A stretch of DNA of 64,000 nucleotides from Streptococcus taonis (GTDB lineage Bacteria > Bacillota > Bacilli > Lactobacillales > Streptococcaceae), in assembly GCF_029948085.1 (NCBI RefSeq), contig NZ_JARZZP010000003.1:62001-126000 (forward strand), written 5' to 3'. Positions 51,206-62,958 of the stretch are shown piece after piece; position 1 is the stretch's first letter, and every line of letters begins with the position of its first letter. The notes below the pieces were generated by a model. That model saw only the letters and a program-made list of their open reading frames with translations. It was not told where the DNA came from and did not search any database. The position numbers were made by a program, and so were the translations under genes.

Positions 51206-51838
51206 TTAAAAGACAACCTTAGTTCCATGTAATTGTGTCACGCCCAGTTGGTCAATAAAGGTTTGACGGTTGTCCATGTCAATCCCTCCACCAGGTAAAA
51301 TTTCAATTTTTCCTGCAGCGTGTTCTAGAATTCTATGATAATGAGCAAAGCGTTTCTCTAACGAGTCGCCAGATACACCAGCACGAGTCAGAATGCGTGT
51401 CACTCCAGCTTGGCTGAGCCAATCAATAGCTTCTAACTGATCTTGTTCGCTCAATTCATCAAATGCCATATGGAAAACAATTTCCATACCTTTAGATGCA
51501 GCAATCAACTTTTCAAGATTGGCCTTGTCCAACTTCTTATCAGCTGTTAAGACACCAAAGACAACTCCCTGACTTCCTGCTTGAGCAGTTAGAGCAATAT
51601 CCTCAAGCATGATGGCAATTTCTAGATCATTGTAAACAAAGTCACCACCACGTGGACGAATCATAGTCATAATGGTCGTATCGTAGTCGGCCGCCAGCTT
51701 CACAGCTGCCTTGGTTACTCCGTAGCTTGGAGTTGTTCCACCAACTGCTAGATTATCACAGAGCTCGATACGGCGAGCTCCTGCCTGCATAGCTTTTTCA
51801 AGCAAGGTTACATTTTCAGCACAAAATTCGTAAATCAT
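51206..51838 (-). CDS. cutC: CutC-family protein
   Basis: A 210-residue TIM-barrel protein of the CutC family (MIYEFCAENVTLLEKAMQAGARRIELCDNLAVGGTTPSYG and MTMIRPRGGDFVYND). It has been linked with copper homeostasis in some bacteria, but the true role is uncertain. Family members include an MRPRGG metal-contact motif, here IRPRGGDF. Probably transcribed alone or ahead of the MmcQ gene. Confidence 0.88.
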   Translation of the reverse strand: MIYEFCAENVTLLEKAMQAGARRIELCDNLAVGGTTPSYGVTKAAVKLAADYDTTIMTMIRPRGGDFVYNDLEIAIMLEDIALTAQAGSQGVVFGVLTADKKLDKANLEKLIAASKGMEIVFHMAFDELSEQDQLEAIDWLSQAGVTRILTRAGVSGDSLEKRFAHYHRILEHAAGKIEILPGGGIDMDNRQTFIDQLGVTQLHGTKVVF

Positions 51839-51931
51839 TTGATTCTCCTTGAAGATTACTTTAAATTTATTATATCATACTATTTCGAATATGTTTTTGT
51901 TTTTATCAAGGAAAATCGTTACTTATTAAAG

Positions 51932-52291
51932 CTATTCTTTATCAGGAATCACCTTAAAAAGATAGTAGGTGATAAAGATGGTTAAACATCCCAAACCGAT
52001 TTTGACTGGTAAAAGAGGCGCAAAATAAATGGAAATTCCCATCAAGATATAAATCGATACAATAATTTTTTTCTTACGTTCACGCGCAATAGACTTGGTC
52101 TCACGAAAGTCCGCTACGTAAGTCTGATAAAGTTTGGTATGATAAAGCCAATCTTCAAAACGCTTGGAACTTCTCGAAAAACAAGCAATAGACAACAGAA
52201 GAAAAGGAGTCGTGGGCAACAAAGGCAAGACAACTCCAACAATAGCCAGAGCTAATGACAGAAATCCAATAATCAGATAGATAATACGCAT
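51932..52291 (-). CDS. YbaN / DUF454 family membrane protein
   Basis: A 119-residue protein with three hydrophobic segments (about 1-20, 23-40 and 80-112) and the DUF454 signature LPLLPTTPFLLLSIACFSRSSKRFEDWLYHTK. Its function is unknown. It is followed upstream by a BOX element, which ends 17 bases from its start codon, so its promoter must lie within or beyond the BOX. Confidence 0.82.
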   Translation of the reverse strand: MRIIYLIIGFLSLALAIVGVVLPLLPTTPFLLLSIACFSRSSKRFEDWLYHTKLYQTYVADFRETKSIARERKKKIIVSIYILMGISIYFAPLLPVKIGLGCLTIFITYYLFKVIPDKE

Positions 52292-52307
52292 AACTTCTCC
52301 TAGTTAA

Positions 52308-52453
52308 TACTCTTCGAAAATCTCTTCCCACGTCAGCGTCGCCTTACCGTATATATGTTACTGACTTCGTCAGTTCTATCTACAACCTCAAAGCAGTGCT
52401 TTGAGCAGCTTGCGGCTAGCTTCCTAGTTTGCTCTTTGATTTTCATTGAGTAT
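52308..52453 (-). repeat. BOX element, inverted relative to the 44348 copy
   Basis: About 146 bases. It begins ATACTCTTCGAAAATCTCTTC and ends TTTGCTCTTTGATTTTCATTGAGTAT, the reverse complement of the copy at 44348. The internal CGTCAGCGTCGCC, CTGACTTCGTCAG and CAAAGCAGTGCTTTG match with few differences. Confidence 0.92.
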
Positions 52454-52510
52454 AAAATAATCTTCTTCTAGTTTCGCATACAATGATGAATTTTGTCAAA
52501 CCTTTACTAA

Positions 52511-52541
52511 AAAGAGCCTGAAATTTACTTTCAGGACTCAT
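52511..52541 (-). terminator. Terminator of topA
   Basis: On the minus strand GAGTCCTGAAA and TTTCAGGCTC pair, followed by TTTTT. The element ends just after the topA stop codon. Confidence 0.8.
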
Positions 52542-52545
52542 TTTT

Positions 52546-54633
52546 TTATTTGATTTTTTCTTCTTCGTAATCACCATTGCTACAAACGATCTGCTTACCG
52601 CCACCACGGACTTTTTTCTCCATGAGGAAGTTGCCACATTTTGGACAATCTCGGCCAACAGGCTTGTCCCAAGAAGTGAATTCACACTCTGGATAGCGAT
52701 TGCAACCATAAAAGATACGATTACGCTTGGTTTTTCGTTCAATAATTTGACCTTGATGACAGCTTGGACACTCAACACCAATCTCTTTCACGATAGCCTG
52801 TGTATGACGGCAATCTGGGAAATTGCTACAAGCATAGAACTTACCAAAACGACCAAGTTTAATGACCATCGGACTGCCACACTCTTCACAATCAAATCCT
52901 GCTGGCTCATCCTTGATTTGGATTTTTTCCATTTCCTCTTCGGCTTTGGCAACCTCTTTAGAGAAGGGTTTGTAAAATTCATCAATGACTCGTTGCCACT
53001 GCTCTTTTCCAACTTCGACATCATCCAGTTTACCTTCCATTTCAGCTGTAAAGGTTACATTGACGATATCAGGGAAATATTCAACGATGAGCTTGTTAAC
53101 AATTTCTCCCAACTCTGTCGGTTCAAAACGCTTGGCTGCCAAACGCACATAATAGCGCTTTTGAATAGTTTCAATGGTAGGTGCATAAGTTGATGGACGT
53201 CCAACACCATTTTCTTCCAAAGTCTTAATCAGTGTTGCTTCCGAATATCGTGCTGGTGGTTGAGTGAAGTGCTGCTCAGATTTACTATTGACCTGCTTGA
53301 CGACATCACCAACTGCCATATCCGGCAACATCTTATTCTTATCTGAATCATTGTAAATGGCCAAGTAACCATCAAATTTAACCTGACTACCATTCGCTGC
53401 AAACTGAACTCCATTTTGAGAGAGCTTCACAGCCATGGTATCAAAGATAGCACCCGTCATCTGACTCGCTACAAAGCGATTCCAGATAAGGGTATAAAGC
53501 TTAAGTTGGTCTTTATCCAAATACTTAGCAATTTTTTCTGGCGTGTTAAAGACACTTGATGGGCGGATAGCCTCATGGGCATCCTGTGCACCAGTCGCAT
53601 TCTTTACCTTGCTGCCATGTTTAGAATATTTACTGCCAAAACGTTCATTAATGTAGTTTGCAGCTTCATTTTGAGCAACTGGACTGATACGAGTCGAGTC
53701 TGTACGCATATAGGTAATCAAACCTTGGACGCCCGTACCAATATTAATCCCTTCATAGAGTTGCTGGGCAACCATCATGGTCTTTCGAGTACGGAAATTG
53801 ATTTTATTAGCTGCATCCATCTGCATAGTTGAGGTAGTATAAGGGAGTGGAGCGTTACGCTTGCGTTCTTTTTTATCTACCTGATCAACTGTAAAGTCTT
53901 TGCTGGATAGATGAGACAAGACTTCTTTGACCTCTTCATTGCTTGTCAATTTCATCTTCTTGCCATTCATTCCATAGAAGGATGCTTGGAATTGCTTAGT
54001 CCCCTTTTTGAAGACTCCATCAATCGTCCAATATTCTTCCGGTTGAAAAGCATTGATATCATTTTCACGGTCAATGATTAACTTGAGAGCAACAGACTGA
54101 ACACGGCCAGCTGACAAGCCCTTTTTGACCTTTTTCCATAAAATTGGTGAAATAGAATAACCTACCAAGCGGTCCAAGACACGACGGGCTTGTTGGGCAT
54201 CCACCAAATCCATATCAATCTTACGAGGTTCTTTAAAGGCATTTTTTACCGCATCCTTGGTAATCTCGTTGAAAACAACACGGTTAGCATCATTTTCATC
54301 TAGATTGAGAATATGAGCTAAATGCCAAGAAATTGCTTCTCCTTCGCGGTCCGGGTCACTTGCGAGAAAAACTTTACTGGCTTTTTTAGCTTCTTTTTTC
54401 AAGTCATTGATCAGAGGACCTTTCCCACGAATATTGATATATTGGGGTTCATAATTATTTTCTACATCGACTGACATACTGGATTTTTTCAAATCACGAA
54501 TATGACCAACACTGGCTAAAACCTTATAATTTCTACCCAGGTATTTTTCAATCGTTTTAGCCTTTGCAGGCGACTCTACGATTACTAGATTTTTTTTAAC
54601 TGTTGATTTTTTCTTCTTTGTTGCCGTAGCCAC
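52546..54633 (-). CDS. topA: DNA topoisomerase I
   Basis: A 695-residue type IA topoisomerase that relaxes negative supercoils. The Toprim domain has [18 protein letters not shown] and the acidic triad in [11 protein letters not shown]. The active-site Tyr is in [14 protein letters not shown]. Three four-Cys zinc ribbons close the protein. The frame continues upstream to an ATG at 54651, but a GTG at 54633 follows AAAGGTGTG at the right distance and gives the known N-terminus (V)[14 protein letters not shown], so GTG is my start. Confidence 0.95.
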   Translation of the reverse strand: MATATKKKKSTVKKNLVIVESPAKAKTIEKYLGRNYKVLASVGHIRDLKKSSMSVDVENNYEPQYINIRGKGPLINDLKKEAKKASKVFLASDPDREGEAISWHLAHILNLDENDANRVVFNEITKDAVKNAFKEPRKIDMDLVDAQQARRVLDRLVGYSISPILWKKVKKGLSAGRVQSVALKLIIDRENDINAFQPEEYWTIDGVFKKGTKQFQASFYGMNGKKMKLTSNEEVKEVLSHLSSKDFTVDQVDKKERKRNAPLPYTTSTMQMDAANKINFRTRKTMMVAQQLYEGINIGTGVQGLITYMRTDSTRISPVAQNEAANYINERFGSKYSKHGSKVKNATGAQDAHEAIRPSSVFNTPEKIAKYLDKDQLKLYTLIWNRFVASQMTGAIFDTMAVKLSQNGVQFAANGSQVKFDGYLAIYNDSDKNKMLPDMAVGDVVKQVNSKSEQHFTQPPARYSEATLIKTLEENGVGRPSTYAPTIETIQKRYYVRLAAKRFEPTELGEIVNKLIVEYFPDIVNVTFTAEMEGKLDDVEVGKEQWQRVIDEFYKPFSKEVAKAEEEMEKIQIKDEPAGFDCEECGSPMVIKLGRFGKFYACSNFPDCRHTQAIVKEIGVECPSCHQGQIIERKTKRNRIFYGCNRYPECEFTSWDKPVGRDCPKCGNFLMEKKVRGGGKQIVCSNGDYEEEKIK

Positions 54634-54668
54634 AGTATCACACCTTTTCAAAGTAATAAACTTTATAA

Positions 54669-54697
54669 AGTGTAAACCATTTTTAAAAACCTGTCAA
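54669..54697 (-). promoter_or_regulatory. Promoter of topA
   Basis: TTGACA (54697-54692), 17 bases and TACACT (54674-54669) on the minus strand, about 35 bases upstream of the GTG start. Confidence 0.7.
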
Positions 54698-54751
54698 GAC
54701 TTAACTCCTATATATAGAAGAAAAGTTTAACCGATAAAACCTTGCTAGTTC

Positions 54752-55615
54752 TTAAAATTCAAATTCTGCTAGTACATCCTGTCCACTTGAAACAAGTTTT
54801 GCACCTTCTTGAACCAAGTGATGACAACCATCTGAACGACCATCCAAAATACTACCTGGAATAGCAAAAACGTCTCTTCCTTCTTCCATAGCTCGCTCAC
54901 AAGTAATCAAACTACCAGATCTCATCTTTGCTTCAGCAACGATGACACCCATACATAGGCCAGCGATAATCCGATTTCGTGCTGGAAAGTGATATTTCAA
55001 GGGTTCTTCACCCGGTCCATATTCACTGAGTAGCAAATGATATTCACCGATGTAGTCCTGCAGTCGTTTATTGGATCGTGGATAATAGACATCCAAGCCA
55101 GTCCCAATGACTGCAATGGTTTTTCCACCACCTTGAAGAATAGACATATGCGCTGCAGTATCAATCCCTCTAGCCAGCCCACTCACAATCACCAGTTCAT
55201 TCTCCAGTTCTTCAATAACCTTACGAACTGATTTTGTCCCTGTTTGACTACAAGAGCGACTGCCTACAACCGCAATCTTAGGTAACTTTAAAAGATTTAA
55301 ATCGCCCTTATAAAATAACAATACTGGAGCATCATAGATTTCACTGAGAGCAAAGGGATAAACATCGTCCAGAATTGAAAATGAGGGAAATTTTTCAAAG
55401 TCACTTCTTAATCTCTCCATACTTTCAAAGGTGAGTTTATGGTAACGTTCCATAAAAACCACTGGATTTCTACACTCAGATGCTTCTGCTATCGTTTCTA
55501 GGGTTAATTCTTGATCATAGATTTCTCCATATTGAAGTACCTTTAAAACCTGTTGATTACTTAAACCTGCTTGTTTTAACTTATAAATCTCAAAATTATC
55601 AATCTTAATTTTCAT
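54752..55615 (-). CDS. dprA: DNA processing protein DprA
   Basis: A 287-residue competence protein that loads RecA onto incoming single-stranded DNA and shuts off competence by binding ComE in pneumococcus. An N-terminal SAM-like domain (about 1-90) is followed by a Rossmann-like core with VVGSRSCSQTG, SGLARGIDTAAH and FPARNRIIAGLCMGVIVAEAK. The cin-box 32-39 bases upstream marks it as a late competence gene. Confidence 0.95.
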   Translation of the reverse strand: MKIKIDNFEIYKLKQAGLSNQQVLKVLQYGEIYDQELTLETIAEASECRNPVVFMERYHKLTFESMERLRSDFEKFPSFSILDDVYPFALSEIYDAPVLLFYKGDLNLLKLPKIAVVGSRSCSQTGTKSVRKVIEELENELVIVSGLARGIDTAAHMSILQGGGKTIAVIGTGLDVYYPRSNKRLQDYIGEYHLLLSEYGPGEEPLKYHFPARNRIIAGLCMGVIVAEAKMRSGSLITCERAMEEGRDVFAIPGSILDGRSDGCHHLVQEGAKLVSSGQDVLAEFEF

Positions 55616-55646
55616 GATAGACTCCTTGTTTTTCTCTCTATCTATT

Positions 55647-55654
55647 TATTCGTA
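55647..55654 (-). promoter_or_regulatory. Cin-box (SigX/ComX promoter) of dprA
   Basis: The minus strand reads TACGAATA, an exact match to the streptococcal competence combox, with the typical T-rich stretch just upstream. Confidence 0.9.
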
Positions 55655-55667
55655 GAAAAAGAAAAAA

Positions 55668-55704
55668 ACTTCCCAACAATTTTACTTGTTTAGAAAGTTT
55701 TTTA
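55668..55704 (-). terminator. Terminator of dapA
   Basis: On the minus strand AAAAAACTTTCTAAACAAG and TTGTTGGGAAGTTTTTT form an imperfect stem with a T-run. It separates dapA from the dprA competence promoter. Confidence 0.65.
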
Positions 55705-55715
55705 TATTAGTTATC

Positions 55716-56651
55716 TTAGTAATCAGGACGAAGAACTCCAGTGACAGTCGCCTTAGTTGCTTCGTAATCCCCATCAATAACAACCTTGATAATGCGTTTA
55801 GCATCCTCTTCAGGCGTAGGAACCAAAGGTAGACGAGTTGGCCCAGCTTCAAATCCCATATAGTTGAGTACCGCCTTAACAGGTGCCGGACTTGGGTAAG
55901 AGAAGAGAGCATTGACTTTAGGAATAAATTTACGTTGAATAGCTGCCGCTTTCTTCATATCACTTTCTTCGATTGCAGTAAACATTTCATGCATCTCATC
56001 TCCATTTGTATGGGAAGCAACAGAGATAACTCCGTCTGCACCAAGGTTCATAGCATGAAAAGCATCACCATCCTCACCAGTGTACACCAAGAATTCATCT
56101 GGTTTATGCTCAATCAAGTAAGCCATATTGGCAAGACTGGTACATTCTTTGACACCGATAATGTTTGGATGTTCCGCCAAACGAAGTAAGGTATCAGGAG
56201 TCATTTCGACAACTACACGACCTGGAATGTTATAGATGATAATTGGCAAATCAGAGGCATCTGCAATGGCTTTAAAGTGCTGATACATACCTTCTTGGGA
56301 TGGTTTATTATAGTAAGGAACAATCGCAAGACCAGCCGCAAAACCGCCAAACTCTGCTACCTCTTTGACAAACTCAATAGAGTCACGTGTATCATTGGTA
56401 CCAACACCAGCGATTAAAGGAACTCGTCCGTTGACAACCTTTTGAACAGCCGCAAACAACTGCAACTCCTCATCGTGAGTTAGAGTCGGACTCTCAGCAG
56501 TTGTTCCTGCTAGGAGAATTCCATCTGTATGATGTGCTAATAAATGTTCAATCAACTTTGGAATGGCATCGAAATTGATAGAGCCATCTTCATGAAAAGG
56601 AGTAATAAAGGCCGTGATAATTTTACAATCTTTTAAATCTTGATAAGACAT
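55716..56651 (-). CDS. dapA: 4-hydroxy-tetrahydrodipicolinate synthase
   Basis: A 311-residue TIM-barrel aldolase of the lysine/diaminopimelate pathway, condensing pyruvate with aspartate semialdehyde from Asd. The Schiff-base lysine is K168 (IIGVKECTS), with Y140 in YNIPGR and the GTTAE motif. The frame can be read from a GTG at 56660, but the ATG at 56651 has a well-spaced GAGAGG and gives [19 protein letters not shown]. It follows asd by 50 bases with a small hairpin between. Confidence 0.96.
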   Translation of the reverse strand: MSYQDLKDCKIITAFITPFHEDGSINFDAIPKLIEHLLAHHTDGILLAGTTAESPTLTHDEELQLFAAVQKVVNGRVPLIAGVGTNDTRDSIEFVKEVAEFGGFAAGLAIVPYYNKPSQEGMYQHFKAIADASDLPIIIYNIPGRVVVEMTPDTLLRLAEHPNIIGVKECTSLANMAYLIEHKPDEFLVYTGEDGDAFHAMNLGADGVISVASHTNGDEMHEMFTAIEESDMKKAAAIQRKFIPKVNALFSYPSPAPVKAVLNYMGFEAGPTRLPLVPTPEEDAKRIIKVVIDGDYEATKATVTGVLRPDY

Positions 56652-56676
56652 ACAAAACACCTCTCTATTTTAAAGA

Positions 56677-56696
56677 AGGAGTTCAAAAGAACTCCT
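56677..56696 (-). terminator. Intercistronic hairpin between asd and dapA
   Basis: AGGAGTTC-TTTT-GAACTCCT on the minus strand, followed by TCTTT. The weak T-run suggests partial termination or mRNA stabilisation rather than a full stop. Confidence 0.5.
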
Positions 56697-56701
56697 ACAC
56701 A

Positions 56702-57778
56702 TTATTTCAATTCAAATTTTAATTCAGCTGTTGGACGAACCAATCCACGTTCGTGAAGTGTTTCTGCAATTTGTACTGAGTTCCAAGCGGCACCTTTAAG
56801 AAGGTTATCAGATACTACCCACATGTGGATACCTTTTTCTGCATCCAAATCTTTACGGATACGTCCAACGAAAGTATCACGTGAACCAACAGCATTAACT
56901 GCTTGAGGATAGATTTGGTGAGCAACATCATCTTCAAGAACTGCACCTGGGAATGCAGCAATAGCAGCTTTCACTTCTTCAATTGGTGCTACTTCTTTTG
57001 TTTCAATATAGACTGACTCAGAGTGAGCTGACAAAACTGGAATACGTACACATGTTGCTGATACGGCAATGCTATCGTCTTCCATGATTTTCTTGGTTTC
57101 ATTGGTCATCTTCATCTCTTCGTAAGTGTAATCATTATTAGTGAAAACGTCAATTTGCGGAAGAGCGTTGAAGGCAATTGGATAGTGTTTCTTATCGCCA
57201 CCTGAAGGCAAGATTTCCGCATGCAAATCACGTGGATTCACGCCATCATTCAAGACTTCACGAAGCTCACGTTGAGTTTCAAGAATTGCTCCCATACCAG
57301 CACCTGAAACAGCTTGGTAAGTTGAAACGATAATACGGTCCAATCCCCATTTTTGACGAACGGGCTCAAGAGCCACCATCATTTGAATTGTTGAACAGTT
57401 AGGACAAGAGATAATTCCGTTGTGAGCATCAAGGGCGTGGGCATTCACTTCAGGAACAACCAATGGTACATCTGGATTTTGACGGAAATAAGAAGTGTTA
57501 TCTACGACGACTGCGCCTGCCTTAACAGCATAAGGTGCATATTTTGCAGAAGTTGATCCACCAGCTGAGAAAAGAGCAATATCAACCCCTTCAAAAGCGT
57601 CTTCTGTTGTTTCTTCGATGGTCACATCTTGACCTTTGAATTGCAAAATCTTTCCTGCAGAACGTGCAGACGCAAGGTAACGAATCTTATCGATAGGAAG
57701 AGTTGATTCTTCCAACATTTTGATCATTTGAGCACCAACGGCACCTGTAGCGCCGACAACAGCAACTGTGTATCCCAT
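56702..57778 (-). CDS. asd: Aspartate-semialdehyde dehydrogenase
   Basis: A 358-residue NADPH-dependent enzyme that makes aspartate semialdehyde for lysine, threonine and methionine synthesis. GATGAVG (9-15) binds NADP, and the catalytic Cys is C128 in CPNCSTIQM. It is followed by dapA in the same direction, so a diaminopimelate branch pair. Confidence 0.97.
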   Translation of the reverse strand: MGYTVAVVGATGAVGAQMIKMLEESTLPIDKIRYLASARSAGKILQFKGQDVTIEETTEDAFEGVDIALFSAGGSTSAKYAPYAVKAGAVVVDNTSYFRQNPDVPLVVPEVNAHALDAHNGIISCPNCSTIQMMVALEPVRQKWGLDRIIVSTYQAVSGAGMGAILETQRELREVLNDGVNPRDLHAEILPSGGDKKHYPIAFNALPQIDVFTNNDYTYEEMKMTNETKKIMEDDSIAVSATCVRIPVLSAHSESVYIETKEVAPIEEVKAAIAAFPGAVLEDDVAHQIYPQAVNAVGSRDTFVGRIRKDLDAEKGIHMWVVSDNLLKGAAWNSVQIAETLHERGLVRPTAELKFELK

Positions 57779-57823
57779 AACAAACCTCTTTCGGAATTTT
57801 CTAAAAATTTCTATAATAGAAAC

Positions 57824-57829
57824 ATTATA
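57824..57829 (-). promoter_or_regulatory. Likely promoter -10 of asd-dapA
   Basis: TATAAT (57829-57824) on the minus strand, about 45 bases before asd; a weak TTTTCA lies 17 bases upstream as a possible -35. Confidence 0.55.
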
Positions 57830-57886
57830 CTACTTTTTACCAAAATTGAAAAGTCTTTTTCCTATCTATTTTCTGAAATTGACAAG

Positions 57887-57919
57887 AAAAAGGTTCGCTA
57901 ATACTAGCAAACCTTTTTT
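57887..57919 (-). terminator. Terminator of gyrA-srtA
   Basis: AAAAAGGTTCGCTA and TAGCAAACCTTTTTT pair around ATAC, giving a strong stem with T-runs on both sides, just after srtA. Confidence 0.85.
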
Positions 57920-57933
57920 ATTAATCTTATCTC

Positions 57934-58677
57934 TTAATATCTTTGCTTATAAGGCTTATTAAAGGCTTCTAAGATATCTGATGGAGTTTCTGCATAAGGT
58001 TTCACTTCTTTGAAATCTCCCTTCACGATAATCCGTTCTGTGGCATTGTAGTCTACACAGGTTACCAAGGTAATTTCTTTGATTCCCTCACGGTCTTCTA
58101 TTTCATCAACGCGGTCAGGTGTAACGTGTTTGACTTCACGAATGACATAGGTATAAACCTTTTCCTTATCAGTCAAATAAATTTTCATCCCTTCTTTGGC
58201 ATTGACCAAAGGTGAAAAGAGCATCTGACTGGCATTTTCAGCTGTAAAAATATGGTGACTAGCGAGAGAATAATTTCCCTCTCCCATTTTTTGATTTGGT
58301 TTCATGGTTCCTGCCCCATAGAACAAGTTCACATTATCTAAACCTTTAAAGATAGGTAGGTTAATCTCTACTTCAGGAATGGCAATTCCACCAATAACAG
58401 GAAGTTGTTGGGCATCCCACTGCGAAGATAAAACCGCTTCAGATGAGATAGCCTTCACTGAATCGAAATCAAAATTTCCTTCTGTATCCTGATTTTCTTC
58501 TAATTTTTCTTTTGATACCTGACTTACTTGGTACTTATTAGTATTCCAAACCATAAAAATATCACGGATTTTAGCGTTAAAAATCAAAGCGATTGATAGC
58601 AGTATCAGAAATCCTGCCAATATATTGATCAACAGATTTTTTCGTTTATTTTTCTTTTTATTGATTTTTTTAGACAT
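57934..58677 (-). CDS. srtA: Sortase A
   Basis: A 247-residue class A sortase that joins LPXTG surface proteins to the cell wall. An N-terminal membrane anchor lies at about 14-34 after a Lys/Asn-rich start. The catalytic residues are H141 (LASHH), C207 (TLVTC) and R215. The ATG overlaps the gyrA stop by one base (TAATG), so it is translated together with gyrA. No LPXTG protein is encoded in the visible window. Confidence 0.96.
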   Translation of the reverse strand: MSKKINKKKNKRKNLLINILAGFLILLSIALIFNAKIRDIFMVWNTNKYQVSQVSKEKLEENQDTEGNFDFDSVKAISSEAVLSSQWDAQQLPVIGGIAIPEVEINLPIFKGLDNVNLFYGAGTMKPNQKMGEGNYSLASHHIFTAENASQMLFSPLVNAKEGMKIYLTDKEKVYTYVIREVKHVTPDRVDEIEDREGIKEITLVTCVDYNATERIIVKGDFKEVKPYAETPSDILEAFNKPYKQRY

Positions 58678-61145
58678 TATGCTTCACTTTCTGTTTCCTG
58701 TTCTGCCCCAACTTCTTCTTTTTCTGCTGCTGCAACACTTGTAAAAGTCACAATCTTAGCATCTTGATCTAGACGCATCACTTTTACTCCCATAGTTGAA
58801 CGTCCCGTTTGTGAAATATTGGCAACATTGGTTCGAATCATGACACCTGTGTCAGTGATAATCATCAGATCTTCATCCCCTTTTACTGTTAAGAGACCAG
58901 CCAGAGGACCATTTTTTTCAGTAACATTGGCTGTTTTCATTCCCTTACCGGCACGCCCTTTTGTTGGATATTCAGTCGCAACTGTGCGCTTACCGTATCC
59001 TTTCTCAGTAATGATAAGGACTTCATCTTGGTCAGTAATCACCCTTGCTCCAACTACAGCATCACCTTCACGAAGGTTTACCCCTTTAACACCAGTGGCG
59101 ATACGACTCATACTACGAACCGAAGACTGACTGAAACGAACTGCATAGCCTAATCTGGTTCCGATGATGATATCTGTGTCTTTTTCAGTTAGTAAGACAT
59201 TAATCAACTCATCCTCATCTTTCAGATTTAAGGCTTTGAGACCATTTTGACGAATGTTGGCAAATTCTTTGACACTGGTTCTTTTGACAATACCTGCGCG
59301 AGTTGTAAAGAAGAGATAAGCATCATCACTACGTTCTGATTCAACATTGATAATGGTTTGAATGCTTTCACCTTCATCCAGTTTCAAAAGATTGACAACT
59401 GGCAACCCTTTGGCTGTACGACCGTATTCTGGAATTTCATATCCCTTAAGACGATAAACACGTCCTTTATTGGTGAAGAATAGCAAATGATCGTGAGTGC
59501 TGGTTGAAACCAATTCACGCACAAAGTCATCGTCCTTAACTCCAGTTCCTTGAACGCCACGTCCACCACGTTTTTGAGCTGTAAATTCGTCTTGGTCCAA
59601 ACGTTTGATGTAACCTTTATTTGATAGAGTGATGAGAACATCAGACTCTTCAATCAAGTCTTCATCTTCAAGAGTCAAGACTTCACCAACCATCAACTCA
59701 GTACGACGTGGATCGCCAAACTTACGTTTGACCTCATCCAATTCTTCCTTGATGATTTGCGCTACGCGTTCTGGTTTTGCAAGAATGTCTGCCAAGTCAG
59801 CAATCAAAGCAATAAGCTCATCATACTCTGACTGAATCTTATCACGTTCCAAACCAGTCAAACGACGAAGACGCATATCGAGAATTGCTTGACTTTGACG
59901 TTCAGATAACTTGAACTTGCTCATCAATTCAACTTGGGCTTCTGCATCCGTTTCACTGGCACGGATGATACGGATTACTTCGTCAATGTGGTCCAGAGCA
60001 ATCAACAAACCTTCCAAGATGTGTGCACGCGCTTCAGCTTTCTCTTTGTCAAATTGAGTACGACGAGTCACCACTTCTTTTTGGTGCTCAATATAAGCAT
60101 CCAAGATTTGACGAAGAGAGAGAATCTTAGGTACACCATTCTGGATAGCTAGCATGTTGAATCCAAAACTAGTTTGCATTTGAGTCATCTTGAACAAGTT
60201 GTTCAAAATAACATTGGCTGACGCATCACGCTTCACCTCAATTACGAAGCGAACTCCCTCACGGTTTGATTCATCACGAACAGCTGTAATTCCTTCGATA
60301 CGTTTTTCTTGAACTAAACGCACAATATGCTCATGAACTTTAGTCTTGTTGACCATGTATGGAAATTCTGTTACAACGATACGTTCGCGACCAGTCTTAG
60401 TTTCTTCGATTTCAGTACGAGAACGAAGCACAATCGATCCTTTACCAGTTTCGTAGGCCTTATGAATACCTGATTTCCCCATGACCAGAGCACCAGTTGG
60501 AAAATCTGGACCAGGAAGAACTTCCATTAATTCCTTGGTGGTGACTTCTGGATTATCCATCACTAACTTAACAGCATCAATGGTTTCACCCAAGTTATGT
60601 GGTGGAATATTGGTCGCCATACCAACAGCGATACCTGTAGCTCCATTGACCAAAAGATTTGGAAAACGAGCTGGTAAAACAACAGGTTCACGTTCATTGG
60701 CATCATAGTTATCAACAAAATCAACGGTATTTTTATTGATGTCACGAAGCATTTCAAGAGCAATCTTACTCATACGTGCTTCGGTATAACGTTGCGCGGC
60801 AGCACCATCACCATCCATGGAACCAAAGTTCCCATGCCCATCTACAAGCATGTAACGGTAACTCCACCATTGCGCCATACGAACCATAGCTTCGTAGATA
60901 GATGAGTCACCGTGTGGGTGGTATTTACCCATGACATCCCCTGTAATACGGGCAGATTTCTTATGAGGTTTATCTGGTGTCACACCCAATTCGTTCATAC
61001 CGTATAGAATGCGGCGATGAACTGGTTTCAACCCATCTCGAACATCAGGAAGGGCCCGCGATACGATAACACTCATGGCGTAGTCGATAAAGCTGGTCTT
61101 CATCTCCTTTGTCAGATTGACATTCACTAAATTTTTATCTTGCAT
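58677..61145 (-). CDS. gyrA: DNA gyrase subunit A
   Basis: An 822-residue type II topoisomerase subunit. The catalytic tyrosine is Y120 ([11 protein letters not shown]). Quinolone-resistance positions are wild type, S81 and E85. The C-terminal half contains the beta-pinwheel with the GyrA box [10 protein letters not shown]. The frame is open to 61160, but the ATG at 61145 follows ATGAGGC at a good distance and gives the known [11 protein letters not shown] start. It shares its transcript with srtA. Confidence 0.97.
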   Translation of the reverse strand: MQDKNLVNVNLTKEMKTSFIDYAMSVIVSRALPDVRDGLKPVHRRILYGMNELGVTPDKPHKKSARITGDVMGKYHPHGDSSIYEAMVRMAQWWSYRYMLVDGHGNFGSMDGDGAAAQRYTEARMSKIALEMLRDINKNTVDFVDNYDANEREPVVLPARFPNLLVNGATGIAVGMATNIPPHNLGETIDAVKLVMDNPEVTTKELMEVLPGPDFPTGALVMGKSGIHKAYETGKGSIVLRSRTEIEETKTGRERIVVTEFPYMVNKTKVHEHIVRLVQEKRIEGITAVRDESNREGVRFVIEVKRDASANVILNNLFKMTQMQTSFGFNMLAIQNGVPKILSLRQILDAYIEHQKEVVTRRTQFDKEKAEARAHILEGLLIALDHIDEVIRIIRASETDAEAQVELMSKFKLSERQSQAILDMRLRRLTGLERDKIQSEYDELIALIADLADILAKPERVAQIIKEELDEVKRKFGDPRRTELMVGEVLTLEDEDLIEESDVLITLSNKGYIKRLDQDEFTAQKRGGRGVQGTGVKDDDFVRELVSTSTHDHLLFFTNKGRVYRLKGYEIPEYGRTAKGLPVVNLLKLDEGESIQTIINVESERSDDAYLFFTTRAGIVKRTSVKEFANIRQNGLKALNLKDEDELINVLLTEKDTDIIIGTRLGYAVRFSQSSVRSMSRIATGVKGVNLREGDAVVGARVITDQDEVLIITEKGYGKRTVATEYPTKGRAGKGMKTANVTEKNGPLAGLLTVKGDEDLMIITDTGVMIRTNVANISQTGRSTMGVKVMRLDQDAKIVTFTSVAAAEKEEVGAEQETESEA

Positions 61146-61182
61146 TAACAAATGCCTCATTTCACTATTAGTAACTAGATAT

Positions 61183-61188
61183 ATTATA
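61183..61188 (-). promoter_or_regulatory. Promoter -10 of gyrA-srtA
   Basis: TATGG-TATAAT on the minus strand (-10 at 61188-61183, extended by TGG) about 40 bases before gyrA. The -35 is weak. Confidence 0.6.
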
Positions 61189-61224
61189 CCATAGTTTGAC
61201 CTAGATTTCAGTCTTCCAATCCGA

Positions 61225-61238
61225 CTAAAACGTTTACA
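61225..61238 (+). promoter_or_regulatory. Cre-like site upstream of the ldh promoter
   Basis: CTAAAACGTTTACA matches 12 of 14 cre positions. It lies upstream of the -35, in the place where CcpA activates lactate dehydrogenase genes in related bacteria. Confidence 0.5.
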
Positions 61239-61260
61239 TGGCTAAGTGGATGTTATATCC

Positions 61261-61289
61261 GTGACAAAGCTATTTAAAAGTGATAGAAT
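61261..61289 (+). promoter_or_regulatory. Promoter of ldh
   Basis: GTGACA (61261-61266), 17 bases and TAGAAT (61284-61289), the latter preceded by TGA as an extended -10. Confidence 0.7.
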
Positions 61290-61314
61290 GAAACTAAACA
61301 GGGGAAGCCCTTAA

Positions 61315-62325
<1,011 letters not shown>

Positions 62326-62335
62326 TTTAAGTTAG

Positions 62336-62367
62336 AAAAAATGTCTAGACGATTTGTCTAGACATTT
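62336..62367. terminator. Bidirectional terminator between ldh and the thioredoxin-like gene
   Basis: ATGTCTAGAC (62341-62350) pairs perfectly with GTCTAGACAT (62356-62365), with A-run before and T-run after, so it can serve the converging genes on both sides. Confidence 0.88.
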
Positions 62368-62382
62368 TTATATTTCATTACT

Positions 62383-62946
62383 TTATTTCATTTGAGCAAA
62401 AGCTGCTTCTGCATCTGCGTTACTAATCGCACCTAATTGAATCTTAGCAATTTTACCCTGTGAATCAATTAGATACTCTGTAGGGATACTTCGAATTTGA
62501 TAGGCTTGAAAAACAGCTCCTTTTGTATCATATAAAACGGGGATATCTTTATAACCTTGTTCTTCAAACCACTTTGGAAATTGATCTACAGTTTTTTCAC
62601 CTTGAAGCCCTGGCGCAATGACAGATAAAATTTCGAAACCACGATCTTCCTTAGCAGCAAGCTCCATCAATTCTGGCATACTCTTCTTGCATGGTCCACA
62701 CCAAGATGCCCAAAATTTAAGATAAACTTTTTTACCTTTAAAATCAGATAATTTCACTTCTTTTCCATCCATAGATTGAAGGGTGAAATCAGGTGCTTCT
62801 GCTCCAATTGCTACTTGCTTCACAGTTGTTTGCTGCTGTGTCTTAGTCGTTGGATTTTCTTGACTTGATTTTTTCTCTTCCTTGCCACAAGCAATCAGAA
62901 GAAAGAGAGACAAGAAACTAAGTCCAAAATAGATAATTTTTTTCAT
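62383..62946 (-). CDS. Thioredoxin-like lipoprotein (TlpA/Etrx type)
   Basis: A 187-residue extracytoplasmic thioredoxin. The lipobox LIAC puts the lipidated Cys at 20, followed by a Lys/Gln/Thr-rich linker. The thioredoxin domain has the WCGPC active site (C83, C86) and the cis-Pro in SIPTEYL. It would keep surface methionine sulfoxide reductase reduced, drawing electrons from the CcdA gene 12 bases upstream. In pneumococcus two such pairs exist, one followed by msrAB; here no msrAB follows, so it matches the second type. Confidence 0.92.
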   Translation of the reverse strand: MKKIIYFGLSFLSLFLLIACGKEEKKSSQENPTTKTQQQTTVKQVAIGAEAPDFTLQSMDGKEVKLSDFKGKKVYLKFWASWCGPCKKSMPELMELAAKEDRGFEILSVIAPGLQGEKTVDQFPKWFEEQGYKDIPVLYDTKGAVFQAYQIRSIPTEYLIDSQGKIAKIQLGAISNADAEAAFAQMK

Positions 62947-62958
62947 AGATAACTCCTT

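Noticed and set aside
58677..61145. Quinolone resistance in GyrA
   Set aside because: S81 and E85 are the susceptible residues.
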